Notes: generated by a model from the letters alone, not told the origin. A stretch of 64,000 nucleotides of DNA from Hypsibius dujardini (GCA_001579985.1 LRSR01013277.1:1-64000), one strand, 5' to 3'. Shown: positions 24,061 through 36,500, counted from the stretch's first letter. Made by a program: numbers and translations.

Positions 24061-26317
24061 ACCGACGCATCACCGTAATAGCTGTGCCGAAACCCCATCG
24101 CATGCCCTTCCGGTTGGACGCCAGACTCTGAACAAATAGCGCAATGGTGAACTCAAATTTCATTCAGGCAGATTTGGCCTGAAAAATACAGTGCGAAATA
24201 CATTCAAATTGTTTACCGAGCGTTCGCACACTTAATTCGAATTCGAAAGAAAAAACAGGTCAGACTGGCGACTACTTCGTGCACCTCCTGCAAGATCTGG
24301 ACTTCCTGTAGAAACAACACACTTTCATTGGGATTTACTTAATAAAGTTTACTTGTTTTAAAAAGAATGCATTAGTATACACTAAGATTTTGATCACACC
24401 ACTAAGCCACGACCGCACGTACCCATTACAAGCTGTTTATCAACGTCCGGAAAAGACGGGAATGTGTTAATTATTGCGCAATACTTGACCGCTCGGATCC
24501 TAACTGGACATTGCAACCCGTTTTCTTTTTGGACTTAGAAATTCGAGTAGACGGCGTACTTATTTGTCCAGAAGTGTTGTCAGCTATGTTTTAGTGTAAT
24601 AAATTTCAAATGCGTTTGGTATTATATCATTGGTTTATTGGTTAATTGATTAATTGGTTAATTGGTTTCTTATTAGCAATGTTCGGGCAGCGTGTTCGTC
24701 TGTTTGGAGAGAAAGCGGTGTCTTTGGTGCATTAGTCCGCTCAAGATTGCACATGTTGTCAAACACGATAACTTGCTCATGCCAGTTCTCCGGCGAAGTC
24801 TTCTCGGTGGTAAAATTTAGTGACAGCCGACAGCTACACTTACGCGGGGAACTCTGACTTAAGTAAACAGGCAAACAACTGTTTCAGAACCCAAACTAGT
24901 ACTTCTGCAACTGAATTAAATAGACACTAAATCGTACGTGTATAGGGGATGATCGAGTTAATCTGTCCGCACATCGATTAGGATACCACGTGTCCGTAGG
25001 AATTTCAGTGGAAGTGCCAGTCAAATATGTGCAGTTTCGGTTGCTTTAGGAGACTGCGAGCCGTCTTGCTTTCTCTTTTTCCGGCGATCTTAAGAACAAC
25101 GGGACTCCAGAATGTCGTTGTAATTCAATCATTCCATCGAAAACTTGTCAACTACTGCCAAGGAATTTTTTCAGATCTGTAAATAAAACGAATGAGTATT
25201 GAAATCAGCCTTCGCTTTCTAAGTACATAAAGTTAAGTTGCCCCCATCCCCTATAGGAGGCATATGCGCTTTTAACTACTTGTAGTTTGACCATTGGTAC
25301 GGTGAGCGGATTAACGTCGGCCTAAAGGGAATGACATGAGTTGGCGAGCAGGCTTTAATAGGCTAAATGCACAAATGTTCTTGTCTACTCCTCGCCGGGG
25401 GGGGGGGGAGGTAATCCGCCTAACGGTGAAAGCGACACTATGCGTTTGAATTTCACCCGGCCTTTCACTTTTTCCCACTCCCGTCGAAAGTTGAATAAGC
25501 AATTTGTTCTTACTAGCCAGCCAGGGCACTCCATCCTAGTTCATAAACGATGGAGTCCTGCACCAACAGTTACTTGGGTTCCAAGAAGCAGCGACATTTG
25601 ATCCGTACTGATTTCTTGCCGGAAGAGGATCGGCTTTCTTCTTGTTCGGTGTTTGAAGTGGACGCGCCTGTTTGCTGTGAAAGTCGCAGTACACAGATCC
25701 CGGCATTGACTGGTTAAGACAGAATAGAGAAAGATTTGCAAATGGCATGCCGATCATAACATGCTACAGAGAATCAAATGATTGGAGGAAGTAGAGATTT
25801 AAAGGAGCTTAAAATTGAACGAAAACGATCGTGCTGAGTTTTTTCTATCATCTGAACGGGTGCGGCGCAATATGCCGTATTTACGCCATGTAGGCCATCC
25901 AGTATGTGAAATTTGTCATACGTATATTCCTGGCATTTTCCGGGCTGTTATACGTGTTGAAGACAGTTTTTATGACGTTTGAATTACCGTTTGAACAGAG
26001 TTATTTTCGACCTCGTGATGATAGAAAGCGGTGGAGATCTACTTGCGGCTGAAGTTTCCTGCAGAGAGTACCAATTATCTTTAATCAGATTCGACAAACA
26101 TTAAAGAAGTTCGCTCAAACGGCTTAGCAAGTTAAGCATCGACTAACACGTGTTAGTTTGTATGATTTCATCCAAGGGGCAGCAATTGTTTCCAAAGTTT
26201 GCCGGCCACGAGCACTGCAATAATACAGGCAAATGTTTTTAGCAAGCGGCAATTTTGTCTGTGCGTATAAGGCAAGCTTATTATCATGTTTATTCCATCG
26301 AATCCTCAATAAATAAG
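24061..26317. other. intergenic with two possible transposase-like fragments
   Basis: Minus-strand 24650-24874 contains WHEQVIVFDNMCNLERTNAP, and minus-strand 25536-25757 contains CLNQSMPGSVYCDFHSK. Both remind me of large invertebrate transposase-like proteins of the KDZ/CxC kind (DNMC...L and PGS.YC..H motifs), but I cannot be sure. Their relation to each other is not shown. A run of G lies at 25398-25407. Nothing else is recognised. Confidence 0.3.
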
Positions 26318-27113
26318 GGGTGTGTATAAAAGGTGTTATTCGGGAGATGGGACATGGGACATGGGGAATGGGACATGGGAGATAGGGATGGGAGATGGGG
26401 ATTTGAGTTGGGAAGATGGGGGATGTGAGGATGAGAGTTGTGATTTGAGAAAATGTGAGGATGGGAGGGGTGTATAAAAAACGTGTCAGTATGGCAGTGG
26501 CAGTAGCAGTCACAGTGGCAGTGGCAGTNNNNNNNNNNNNNNNNNNNNNNNNNNNNNNNNNNNNNNNNNNNNNNNNNNNNNNNNNNNNCAATCAACTAAC
26601 GGCCTACATGCTAAGTAATCATTACAAATTTTCAATTTTCTCTTGATTGAAAATTTGTAAAGATCACTGAGCATCTGGGCCATTAGTTGATTGATCTCTT
26701 AATTGAAAATTTGTGAAAATCACAAAGGATGTGAACCGTGGGTTGATTGATTTCTTGATGGAAAATTTAAGAAAAATTTAAAAAGAAGTTTTCTGATTGA
26801 AGACTGAGGCGTATCTCAGTGGGTAGGTGGTTTTGTACGCACACCGGCGTGCCCTTTATATGGAAAACGCAGTTTGCGTTACGCCCTAAAATAGCATAGC
26901 TACAGCTGTCTCAAAAGTAAGTTTCCACGCGGTAGTACCACTGCCACTGCCACTGTGACTGCTACTGCCACTGCCATACTGACACGTTTTTTATACACCC
27001 CTCCCAACCTCACATCCCCCATCTTCCCAACTCAAATCCCCATCCCCCATCCCTATCTCCCATGTCCCATTCCCCATCTCCCATCTCCCAAGTAACACCT
27101 TTTATACACACCC
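26318..27113. mobile_element. non-autonomous DNA transposon with about 210-bp TIRs and 9-bp target duplication
   Basis: The left end GGGTGTGTATAAAAGGTGTT and the right end are inverted copies over about 210 bp, both rich in GGGAGATGGG-type steps and then a CAGTGGCAGT stretch. The flanks are identical 9-mers ATAAATAAG (26309-26317 and 27114-27122), a clean target-site duplication. The interior has the 60-N gap and a second inverted repeat (arms about 26589-26638 and 26643-26694), and no transposase. Long TIRs with a 9-bp duplication suggest a Mutator-like MITE; a Merlin-like origin (8-9 bp) is the alternative. Confidence 0.85.
26529..26588. other. assembly gap (60 N)
   Basis: Runs of N inside the long-TIR element, next to a CAGTGG-rich stretch. 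The gap is probably due to the repeat, and its true length is unknown. Confidence 0.99.
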
Positions 27114-29565
27114 ATAAATAAGCCAACTCCCGGTGCGGTGTAGTCATCGCATGTACACTGGATTATTCCTGCTCTCTAATTTTGAACCCAAAATACTAAC
27201 AACCTTTAAATATAGTCCAAGGAAGTTTTAAATGCACTAGCAATTATGGGAATTAATGTAATGCAATTAGACCAAAACCACCCGAATTATTCTTTACAAA
27301 AACTTAATGAAACAATCGAGCGCTCGGAATCATTGTGTGCGCCGATTCGTTAAGATTGTGACAGTTATTCAGTTCAGTTAGTACGGATTATTATTCTTTA
27401 CATGTAATTGTAGGCATTTTGATCAGCGCAAATAAGTATATAAATATTGGTGAAGAATGTTCGTTAATAAAAATAACGGGCACTTATGCTCTTTATATAC
27501 ACTTCATGCAGGCCTCTTACTTTTATTTTAATACACGTTAAATGCCTACATAGTTCGTACAACATGTTCGAGGAAGGCACAAAAGAAGTAGACGTTGAGA
27601 GTTATTCACAGCAGGGGTTGAAACTTGCTATTGAATTGGAAACCTAACTCCGTCCGAAGCATGTCGTATTCCAGCACGCAGTTGCAGCCGCGGTAAATGT
27701 TTTTTAGGACCGAAACTTTCCTCCGGCTTCCGCCCATCTTGTAAACGAGTACCTAAAAATTTAAATTCAGAGATTACAGTTAACCATCTAGTTTGACTCG
27801 ACAAGCGAGAGTGAGAACTTTCTACTGTGTACGGTGAAACAAAACGGAACCTTAGCGAGAAAAAACGTCTGGTGAAAAGTGAAAGGCTCACAAGAAAAAA
27901 TTAAAATATAAATTTCATACTCCCATGTGTGAAAATCCATCTAGTGGGCGCTTCTTTGAGTCTCATGTGTAGCGAAAAGATCGTTCTTTTAGGTGCAGAA
28001 AGTACTGCAGGGAGCGCACCCTCTGAATTTTAGATTCTGCCATAAGTTAATTCTTTTTAATGCGGCAATCCCTACAGAGCCCCTCTTTGCAGTGCCGAGC
28101 ACCCTACAGAGGGCGCACAGTAAGCGTTTTTCTCTTGGCAAAAATGTCATTCTTTCTGTTGTAAAAAGCGCTATAGATGGCGCAACGTTACTGGTTGGTA
28201 CCTAAGTTTTGATTTGCTTCCCGATTTACCGATTTGTCTGCTGATTTGAAGAATAATTGCTCCTGTATTTTACTGAATATATTACATATAATGGCGCCAG
28301 GATGCAGTGAATATAAAAGTTAGAACAAATTGCTATGGGGTCAAATACGCGCGGCCTGGCCATAGTTTTTTCCATTCTCGACGAAATTTTCGCATTGAAT
28401 GCTCAACAATTATAGTGCGACAAATGTGCCTTCGATCTGTCATTTCATTCATTAATTTATCTATCCCTTCTTCCATTTGTGCTGTCCTTCCTTCATTCAT
28501 TCATTCAGCATTATCGGGACTATTCAGTCTTTATTTTAACGCAGCAGAACATAATAAAACTGAGCAGAACCGGATAGAAAATAACAGAACATAACAGAGA
28601 AGAACAGGAGATGAGAACATACCAGAACAAATAAAAAGAGGAACGATTCCTAAACCTGGTCGGTACCCCAGTCTATAGCCTACCTCGTTACAGACTTCAC
28701 GAAACCAATCCATATCGGCTCAATCTTGCTTCAATTAAAACGAAACAAAGAGCCGAGCTTTTCCCGTTATGTGTGTTACTGTGAATACTCTTAAGATTGG
28801 ACAACGCACAGCTTTATTACTGTACGTGCCTCTATAAAAGACACAGCATGATTCGTGCCGATTGGCAAGTTGGAGTACGATTAATAATAATTTCCACTTC
28901 GCGATCAAAGACATGCCCACAAACGATACATAGTACCGGTATTTTGGCTTAATTAACACATGCACTGCAATCGAAAAACAACTCACTATCTTAAAATTGA
29001 GTCGCATAGTTAGGAGGTTTGACAAGCTGTTATGTACTGAGTTGCTCGTACGCAAGGGTTCTTCGTGGGCTGTGAAATTGCAACGACGCGGTTGCAGGCA
29101 GGATGCCCCATTTGCAGGTTACTTGGGCTTCTTTATATATAATAATACCTATACACATGACCGAGCTTGAAGGCGTCACTGACGCCTTTTCGTATGAGGC
29201 TGGTGGCTGCTGTGCTAGTTGGAAATGCCGTCCACTACGTTGAATGTATGTTCTAGTACTACTTCTGCGCAGGTAACTTCAAATACACTACACGATGTCT
29301 GCATTTTAAATGATAATTCTCACAATCTGCATTTTTTCGCAAGATTTTCGTTTTGTACTGAAGGCATAAATATTAGTTGATACAAAAGTTTGTCACACAA
29401 AAAATGCATTGCCATTGGGGAAATGTTAACAGCAGACCGGCATGTGCAGATATATATGGAAACGAAAACACAATAAATAAAAAAGCGCAGTCAGGTCAAG
29501 AGTTTTAGAAAACGAGAAACTAGGTACATAAAAGTTACAATAACACATGTTGAAAGTCGAATAAC
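27114..29565. other. intergenic, no gene seen
   Basis: Short open frames only. On the minus strand at about 27655-27752 an exon-like piece (VLVYKMGGSRRKVSVLKNIY) has an acceptor before it and a GTTTCC donor after it, but I cannot assign it. A cluster of CTCF-like motifs is listed separately. A short hairpin AAGGCGTCACTGACGCCTT lies near 29170. Confidence 0.3.
28004..28182 (+). promoter_or_regulatory. cluster of three CTCF-like motifs
   Basis: CTGCAGGGAGCGCA (about 28005), CTACAGAGGGCGCAC (about 28104) and CTATAGATGGCGCAA (about 28170) all match the core AGRKGGCGC-type consensus of CTCF, in the same orientation within 180 bp. This is motif matching by eye; that this genome encodes CTCF is not shown. 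Confidence 0.35.
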
Positions 29566-30450
29566 GGAGAACCTGCTGGAAGGGACGGAAAACTATTTCT
29601 CCCATCCCCCCGTTCTTCAAGTTTTGGGAGCAAGCTTTAACATTTATAAGCTAATTTTTTGCCCTTTCAATGCTCATCCACACCGATGCAATGACTGCAA
29701 ATTTGCAATGCGCTAGTAATGGCAGTTTCGCCCGGCTTAAGTACTGCAAACTTGCAGAATTTTCTTACCCGGGCCCTTGACAAACACAACAATATTTCTA
29801 TCGGCGCATGGCAAAACAGGTCGATGACTCATGCATGCGTATCCATTTTCTTTCTCGCGCTGTGTATGAGCAACGTGTGGCCGCAGTTTTGTCTAGTCGT
29901 TCAAAACACCAGCCCAGCCATTAAGGTCTGGTAGGATGAGAGTCTACTCATGTTATGGGTCCCGATCAAATTGGACCAAACACACTGCAACCACATGTGC
30001 ACGCCATCCAACAGCAACAGCAACCTAGACATGATGCAATTCTGCAGCGCACACGTTGTTATCAGCGCGCAGACAGCACACAAAATTTAGCTGAAACATT
30101 GCAGTAGCCCAGATCCTTTCTGCATGAAATCAGGGTGTCTGTCTGACAGGCAATTATGGCGGCCGCACTCAATTCCACCAAGAAAAAGGCTAAATGCCTG
30201 ACAATATTGGAAAAGCTGAACGTTCTAAACAATCTAGACTTGATAAGCGTTTATTCTCCTAATAATTCACTTTTTCTGGATGTGTTAGCAAGAAACTTTA
30301 TTTGTTATTTTTCCCTCCACACAAACCAAGATGAGCGGAAGCGAAGAGTGGTGAAGAAAAATACGGCGTCAATAAGGCCGATGCTTCAACCGAAAGCAAA
30401 AGAATTTGTCACGAAACTCGGTTTATCCGACTTTAAAGCCAACGAAGGAA
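29566..30450 (+). pseudogene. decayed duplicate of the 5' half of the transposase-kinase fusion gene at 42.1-43.3 kb
   Basis: The sequence follows 42121-43260 almost base by base: an upstream part (CACTGCAAACTTGCAGAA, TGACTCATGCATGCGTATCC), the ATG at 30156 (MAAALNSTKKKAKCL against MAVALNPTKKKAKCL) and part of the helix-turn-helix region (PMLQPKAKEFVTKLGLSDFK). It lacks about 95 bp of the upstream part, has lost the GT of the first intron donor (ATAAGC in place of GTAAAC), and lacks a block between the two DNA-binding helices. Similarity ends at about 30450, about 40 bases before the stop codon of the converging membrane-protein gene. It is not expected to make a working protein. Confidence 0.8.
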
Positions 30451-30492
30451 AGCAGGTGTCACCCGCCGGTGATTTCAAGGTTTGGTATAATC

Positions 30493-31714
30493 TCAATGTT
30501 CGTCAGGCTTCTTGTGGACCTCTTCCAACGCAACCAATCCATCTTCTGCGGCAGGCGAACATTTACTCTGTATGACCACGGCCGCTCCGACGCCAAAGCA
30601 AAATGTATGCATGACGAAAAGCAATCCCAGGAACACCATGATGCCGCTGCGGTGATTGAGTCCCTGCAAAACGTCCTCCTCTAGGGCGGTCACCATGCTT
30701 ACGATGGCGAAAATGAATGCGAACAGCATCACCAGCCACGCAACTCCGGTCAGGCTCATGTAGGTCAAGAGACGATGGGCAGAGGCCTTGATGAAACACG
30801 CGCAGACAACCCATGCTGTTAACTCTAGGGCTGAGGCTGCGATAGCCAACGCGGTTACCGGATCAGCCAGACCTGAAATGAATGCGAAACGTAAAGCGAT
30901 GGTAAATGGATTTCCCATGATTACAGCAAAATTGAATTAAACTAGAAAGATTAAATTAAAACAAACGGAAGCAGTTTGTTGGGTGGTATCCAACAGTTAC
31001 GCAATACTTACTAATAGTATGGTCTATCTACCTAGTTAACCCATTCCTATCTACCCAGTACATTCTATAATGTACTCACTCAGCTGTTATGACGTACATA
31101 ATTCCGCCATGTCGGCAGAAACTAGTGCATTAGTTCAGGAACTATTCTTTATCCCTGACTATATAAGCGTGTGTTCTACACTAATCTAGAACAGTTCCTT
31201 CCTCTCTCCTCTAATCTCCTCTACCAGTAAAGTCTTACTACTATTCTTCTCCTATTACTCAGTCTAATAACTTGTATGTTCAGGTTCTTCCGTCCTAGTA
31301 GGGACGGAGGCCTAACAAGTTCAAGACTATTTTTTAGATTTAAGTACTTTTCAGGTTGTTGATAATTTTAGTCACTAATGAAATGAGCAGGATATTTATT
31401 AGTCAGCACTTAACTGCGACTAAAGCTAAACTAAAAGATTTACTTACAAAAACTTGAGTAAAACATTAGCTTGATCCGCTAAGAAAGCGAGCTTAGTCAA
31501 GCTTGTCGGGGAATGATTCATTGATAAAAGCCCTGCTAAAAACTTGGTTCTTCTAGAGGATTATTTACCGACGGTTTCACCGAACTTAAAGTTTTATAAA
31601 ACCCAGCCAGGCACTAAGCAATATTAAAGATCACTTACCATTATGAACCCAGAGCGTGACTGTCATGAAGACGTCCATGATGAGACGAGCCACAGCACCA
31701 GTAACAATGGCGAA
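30493..31714 (-). CDS. four-helix membrane protein, family not recognised (5' end missing)
   Basis: Two exons join in phase 1: 31714-31639 and 30872-30493. The upstream exon enters after an acceptor (ATGTAG) in phase 0, so at least one more 5' exon exists that I could not place; 31932-32150 contains a candidate. The translated part has four hydrophobic segments: FAIVTGAVARLIMDVFMTVT, DPVTALAIAASALELTAWVV, LTGVAWLVMLFAFIFAIVSM and IMVFLGLLFVMHTFCFGVGA, then a short charged tail (EEVHKKPDEH). The layout resembles MARVEL-like or other small four-pass proteins, but no signature motif decides. The intron holds a candidate solo LTR. The stop codon lies about 40 bases from the end of the truncated fusion-gene duplicate on the other strand. 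Confidence 0.62.
30977..31317 (+). mobile_element. candidate solo LTR
   Basis: A 341-bp segment starts TGTTGGG and ends CCTAACA, with a TATA box (CTATATAAGCG) near 31158 and flanking AGTT on both sides (30973-30976 and 31318-31321). The TGTTGG...AACA ends are typical of Ty1/copia elements, though those usually make 5-bp duplications. No internal region or second LTR is present, so it would be a solo LTR fossil in the intron of the membrane-protein gene. Confidence 0.5.
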
Positions 31715-31719
31715 CTACA

Positions 31720-32741
31720 TTCACGAAAAAACATCTTACCGATCAACAATGGCGTTCATCAAAACAAGCTCCTTACTTGCTTGCCAGACATGGTTGAAAG
31801 GCAGCAGCAGCTTTTCCTCCAACGCGTGAAACTTGTATACCAGCAACCGCGCACAAAACCTCGTGTTGAACGATTCTGGAACAGACTCTGTCATTAAACA
31901 CTAAATAATAACTGTCAGACCCATAGTGTTATCAAGAGATCGTTTGCACCCACCTCCAAGCTGATTCTAAAAAACTCGGAACAATGTTGATGATAGAGGA
32001 AAATAAATCCACATGAGATGAGAAGCTCCTCAACTTATTTTTTTGGAAGAATGATTTCCAGTCGTTCCGGCTGCGTAGCAGAGACTCACTATGATTGGTG
32101 TTCCTGTATCGGCAACAGTAATGGCAAGCTACAGGTAGGAACACCCACAACAGACAGGCCAGGTGAATGAGCTCGACGGCATCATCACCTGATGTGCTGA
32201 TCTTGAGTGAATCATCAGCGCAAAAAGACCTTTCGGCTTTGTGAAAGTGAAAGGAGCGCCGAGAAACTGTACCGCACGCATTTTTCCTTGCTAATTAATA
32301 TTGTGTTGGACAAATTGGAGAAATATCAGCGAAGGCCTTCTGTAACGGTTGGTCTGTCTAAATGTCTGCACTTCTAGCTAAACCCGGTAGCAGCGGCAGC
32401 CTGACATTTCTCCGCCATTTCAGGTTTAAATTGTCTCGGAAGGCTACTTCATGTATCCTATGATCTTAAGATTCAATCCTACTCTCCGTACTATTATTTT
32501 CACCCAATCTTGAGACTCAATTTAAAAGGTAATGCTTTTGGTGAAAAGGAAATTATGACAGCGTTTGATTTTGGCTTTGCGAAATTTTATAACAGTGAAA
32601 TTAAGTAGGGTGCTTCCCAATTCAATATGATCGATCGTAAGGTCGAAGGCTAATCTTCGTTCTACAGGAGCTTTTAGCAACTAACTCTAAAATTACTTTC
32701 AGTGTTACTCCGCAGCTGTTATATCGTGTGTGTATATACAC
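31720..32741. other. upstream region of the membrane-protein gene, unresolved
   Basis: Minus-strand 31932-32150 is open and ends with SFLESAWR before a GTGGGT donor at about 31949. It could be an upstream exon, but its phase does not fit the acceptor at 31714. Nothing else is recognised. Confidence 0.3.
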
Positions 32742-33283
32742 TAGAGATGCCGATTACGCAGGCGGTTCGGTTCGGTTATTACGCGGTTCAGATGCTTAAC
32801 CGGTTAGCTTTTCCCGGTTAAATCTCTAAACCGACCCACGTGGTTCGGTTAAAAGTTCCGAACTGACCCAGGCGGTTCAAACTGGGTTGAACCGCCGTTA
32901 ACCGGTTACGTAGTTAAATCAGTGAGAAATACACCGTGAGCGGGCTGCAGTCAATACGTGGAGCTTTCAATAGCTAGAATTCATTCAGTTTATTGAAGTA
33001 AAGCGCGCAATTGCTGCATATTAGTGCCTGAGAATGTAAAGGTAAACTAGGCGTGCCACCCTTGTGACTAATTGAGTCGATTCCCTGTCCAGACTGAACT
33101 TGTTTCTATTTTTACCTGTGAATACGGTTCATAACGGTTCGTAACGGGTAAACGGTTTGGTTTGACGCGGTTACAAACGCTAACCGGTTACTTTAAGGCG
33201 GTTCGGTTAAATTTAAAAACCGCGTCAGGCGGTTCGGTTCAAACCGCGGTTAAACCGGTTAATCAGCGTAATCGGCATCCCTA
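32742..33283. mobile_element. hAT-type MITE with 8-bp target duplication
   Basis: The ends TAGAGATGCCGATTACGC and (reverse complement) TAGGGATGCCGATTACGC are inverted with one mismatch. The flanks are identical 8-mers ATATACAC (32734-32741 and 33284-33291). TA(G/A)GG-type TIRs and an 8-bp duplication are hAT hallmarks. The 542-bp body has no transposase but many CGGTT/AACCG steps near both ends, as expected for subterminal transposase-binding repeats. Confidence 0.85.
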
Positions 33284-33590
33284 ATATACACACACCTTCC
33301 ATAATACAGTGGAAAATAAACACGATGTAATAAAAAAGGAAGATCGGCATGATTTGCACTCACCGGGCATTTGGCAAAGAAAAGTCAACTGTTAGTACGG
33401 ATAAACGGAATGATTACGGAGAGAGGTCAGACAGCAGGAGGGATATTCAGGCTGACCAGCAACGGGAAAACTCGCGAATATCAGCAGGTTATATGAAAGA
33501 AGCAGCAGATGAAGTTCGAGCATGAATTAACTGCTGTGTAAATGTCTTTGAAGTAATTCAACGAACAATTTCCATCCTAGTCTTGCGAGT
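33284..33590. other. intergenic, no gene seen
   Basis: Short gap between the hAT-type MITE and the 3' end of the fusion gene. No polyadenylation signal was clearly identified. Confidence 0.3.
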
Positions 33591-36500
33591 CTACTGCTGC
33601 GGCGTAGCCGGGAAGTGCATCCATGGACAGGCAGCGTCATTTTCACTAACTTTCAAGTCGGCCGTCGGCTGTCCGAAATCAGCTTCATGCCCTACCAGCT
33701 CAATCCCTGAAGATGTCCCTTTCAGTTCGCGATTCTCTGTACAGCATGCAACTATCTCCGCTTTTGCCTGGCTGAAGTAAGTCGTGCTTTCATAATCTGG
33801 AAATATTTTTATTATTAGGCGAACGCTTCAAAGTTTCAGTCGAATTTTATTTGGCCACCTGAGGTAGAAGCACTTTAAAACGTACCGGCTAGATGTTGCA
33901 ACGTAATAAACGGATCGTGCAGCATGTCGGCCAAGTCCATCCGCTGATAGGGGTCCACGATCAGCAGTCTCTTGATGAGTTGTGCACAATAATCAATGTC
34001 CGTCAATTCTGCAGCACGGTCCAGGCCACTTAGACTGGACATGGCGCTCCGTTGGGTCATCAAATCATCGAGCAATGGGAATCCCTTGATCTGTGAGACA
34101 TGCTGAAGAAAGAGATTTTCGTCTTCAAGCCCCGAATACAGAGGCCGGCCAAGCAGAAGTTCGGCCAGTATACATCCGAGGGACCACACGTGAGATGCCC
34201 TATTGGAGGCTTGACCAACTAGCACCTGAGGCGAACGATAGGATTGCCCATAGCCAATGATGTTGCTTTCAACAGAATCGACCACCTACGATGAGAAATC
34301 CACAAAACAAATCTTATTTCTCTACTTCTTCGATATAGAATGCTTACTCAAGCAAGCTGCGAGGTCAATAATATTTTAGTTCCCGTGTAATTTTGAGAAG
34401 CTGCTCAAATATACCTGCAATCTGCCTACATTTTACAAAGCTGATCCCTTTATTTGTACCTGACTTAGTTGAAAACTCCCAGAGTCTCTGGGTGTGCATA
34501 AAAGGTGTAAGATGTGAAATGGGGGCTGCTACTTGATAGTTGGGAGATGGGGAATGGGGGATGGGACAGTAGGACAAGTGACATTTACTTCTGGAATAGT
34601 TTGAGCTGTGAGATGTGATGTTGGGGTTTGGGAGTTAACGAGTTTACATTTTGGAGCGAAATTTTCAGCCTGTCAGCTTCCGCATCACAAGGAACAAAAT
34701 TAGAAAATGTACCATAAAAGTTGAACCAGTGAAGCCTCAGAAACTCAAGATTTTCCAATGCCGAAGCAACAGTCGCGGCAGTTACGGAATAGAAAAAAAT
34801 GATTGGAATCGGTGTGGATGATACATATTTTAAGACGAGAACGCACCAACCAAGTAAAACCGCAAGACTTCAACAACATGCGTAATTTAATGAGATTTGC
34901 ATAAAATTCGCAGGATAGAACACATAACTTTGTCCTTGGTTAATCGACTGTTCATTGTTGCTCTTATTGAATCCATCAACTCCCAGTATGTCGCCTTACC
35001 GTAATGCACAAAGCCCCACAGTTGGATTTGGCCAAAAGAATCGTCTCCGGATTTAGATCGCCGTTCACTGCCTGGCCGTTCGCAATGCGCTCCAGCAGGA
35101 CCTTAACCAGCAGCATGATGATTAGTCGAACGAAGCCCAGGGGCATCGGATTGGATCTCCGCTGCTCCAGATAGTCGCGCAACGTGATGACAAAGTCTGG
35201 TGGCACTGGAGTTGCAGCCTTAGAGTTTATAGTCAATGGCTGGTCCGTCATTTGAACGTCGTAAAGATTTAATTCAGCCATCGCTCTGTAAGCACAAGAA
35301 CCACACGCTAAATTACTATAAGTATGACATTTTTCCAGATCCATGTAAATTTTGCTAGTTTTGGCAGGTCCAGTTCTGGCTCAGGTTAGCCGCCACTGAC
35401 TTGTACAGTGAAAACAAAACTGTGGCCATGCCGAGCCAAATATAAAAGCTCGAGGTATTCTTTTACTTGAAATTCAATCTTTCAATCGTAGGTGGGCTGT
35501 TGCCTAGTTTTGACTTCTCGTTTCTTTGCAAGGCAAGCTAACCAGGTTTACTACGTCTTAGCGTGAAAACTCGTCCCCGTTTCTGGACAGTGGCCGGTAA
35601 CATCGATTTGAGTTTTCTCTGTACGATTTTTTGCAACTAAACCGGTCACCGCTGCAAACTGGTGCATTGATTGAAAGTTGATGCAATCAACGCAGCGCGA
35701 GCAATGCTACAATCAATCGCACACACCGCAGTCGTTATTTAACACTAACCAAGGTCGCAGCTATTGTTTTTCTTGTTTCTAATTAAGTAACTCTACAAAC
35801 CCTTTGCTTGAGTGATTGATTACACTGCAGCCCTGTTGATTAATTGATTGGCCCTCAGAGAGTTTTTTTACTGTAGGAAGCATTTTGTTGTGCTTTTTTT
35901 AGATTGTGTTAGATTTTTTGTTACTTTTAACTTTAGATTGTTTAGATGTTTTATTACTTATAACTTAGGCGATCAGTTGATTGAATGAATGATCAAATTT
36001 AGTTTATTCTTTTCTTGCCTTAAAAGCACAACAAATTGCTTCCTACAGTAAAAAAACTCTCTGAGGGCCAATCAATTAATCAACAGGGCTGCAGTGTAAT
36101 CAATCAATCAAGCAAAGGGTTTGTAGAGTTACTTAATTAGAAACAAGAAAAACAATAGCTGCGACCTTGGTTAGTGTTAAATAACGACTGTGGTGTGTGC
36201 GATTGATTGTAACATTGCTTGCGTTGTATTAATTGCATCAACTATCAATCGATGCACCAGTTTGCAGCAGTGACCGGCTTAGTTACAAATCATCGTACAG
36301 AGAAAACTCAAATCGATGTTACCGGCCACTGTCCAGAAACGGGGACGAGTTTTCACGCTTAAGACGTAGTAGACCTGGTTAGTTTGCCTTGCAAAGAAAC
36401 GAGAAGTCAAAACTAGGCAACAACCCACCTATGTTTCCTCGTAAGTTGTGATTCTCTTTGCGTTAAATTTATTTTACAGTCTTATTCTCTATCGGTTTAT

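Noticed and set aside
26801-26900. tRNA-like A-box (CGTATCTCAGTGGGTAGG) inside the long-TIR element
   Set aside because: No B-box or cloverleaf could be found downstream, so neither a tRNA gene nor a tRNA-derived SINE is supported.
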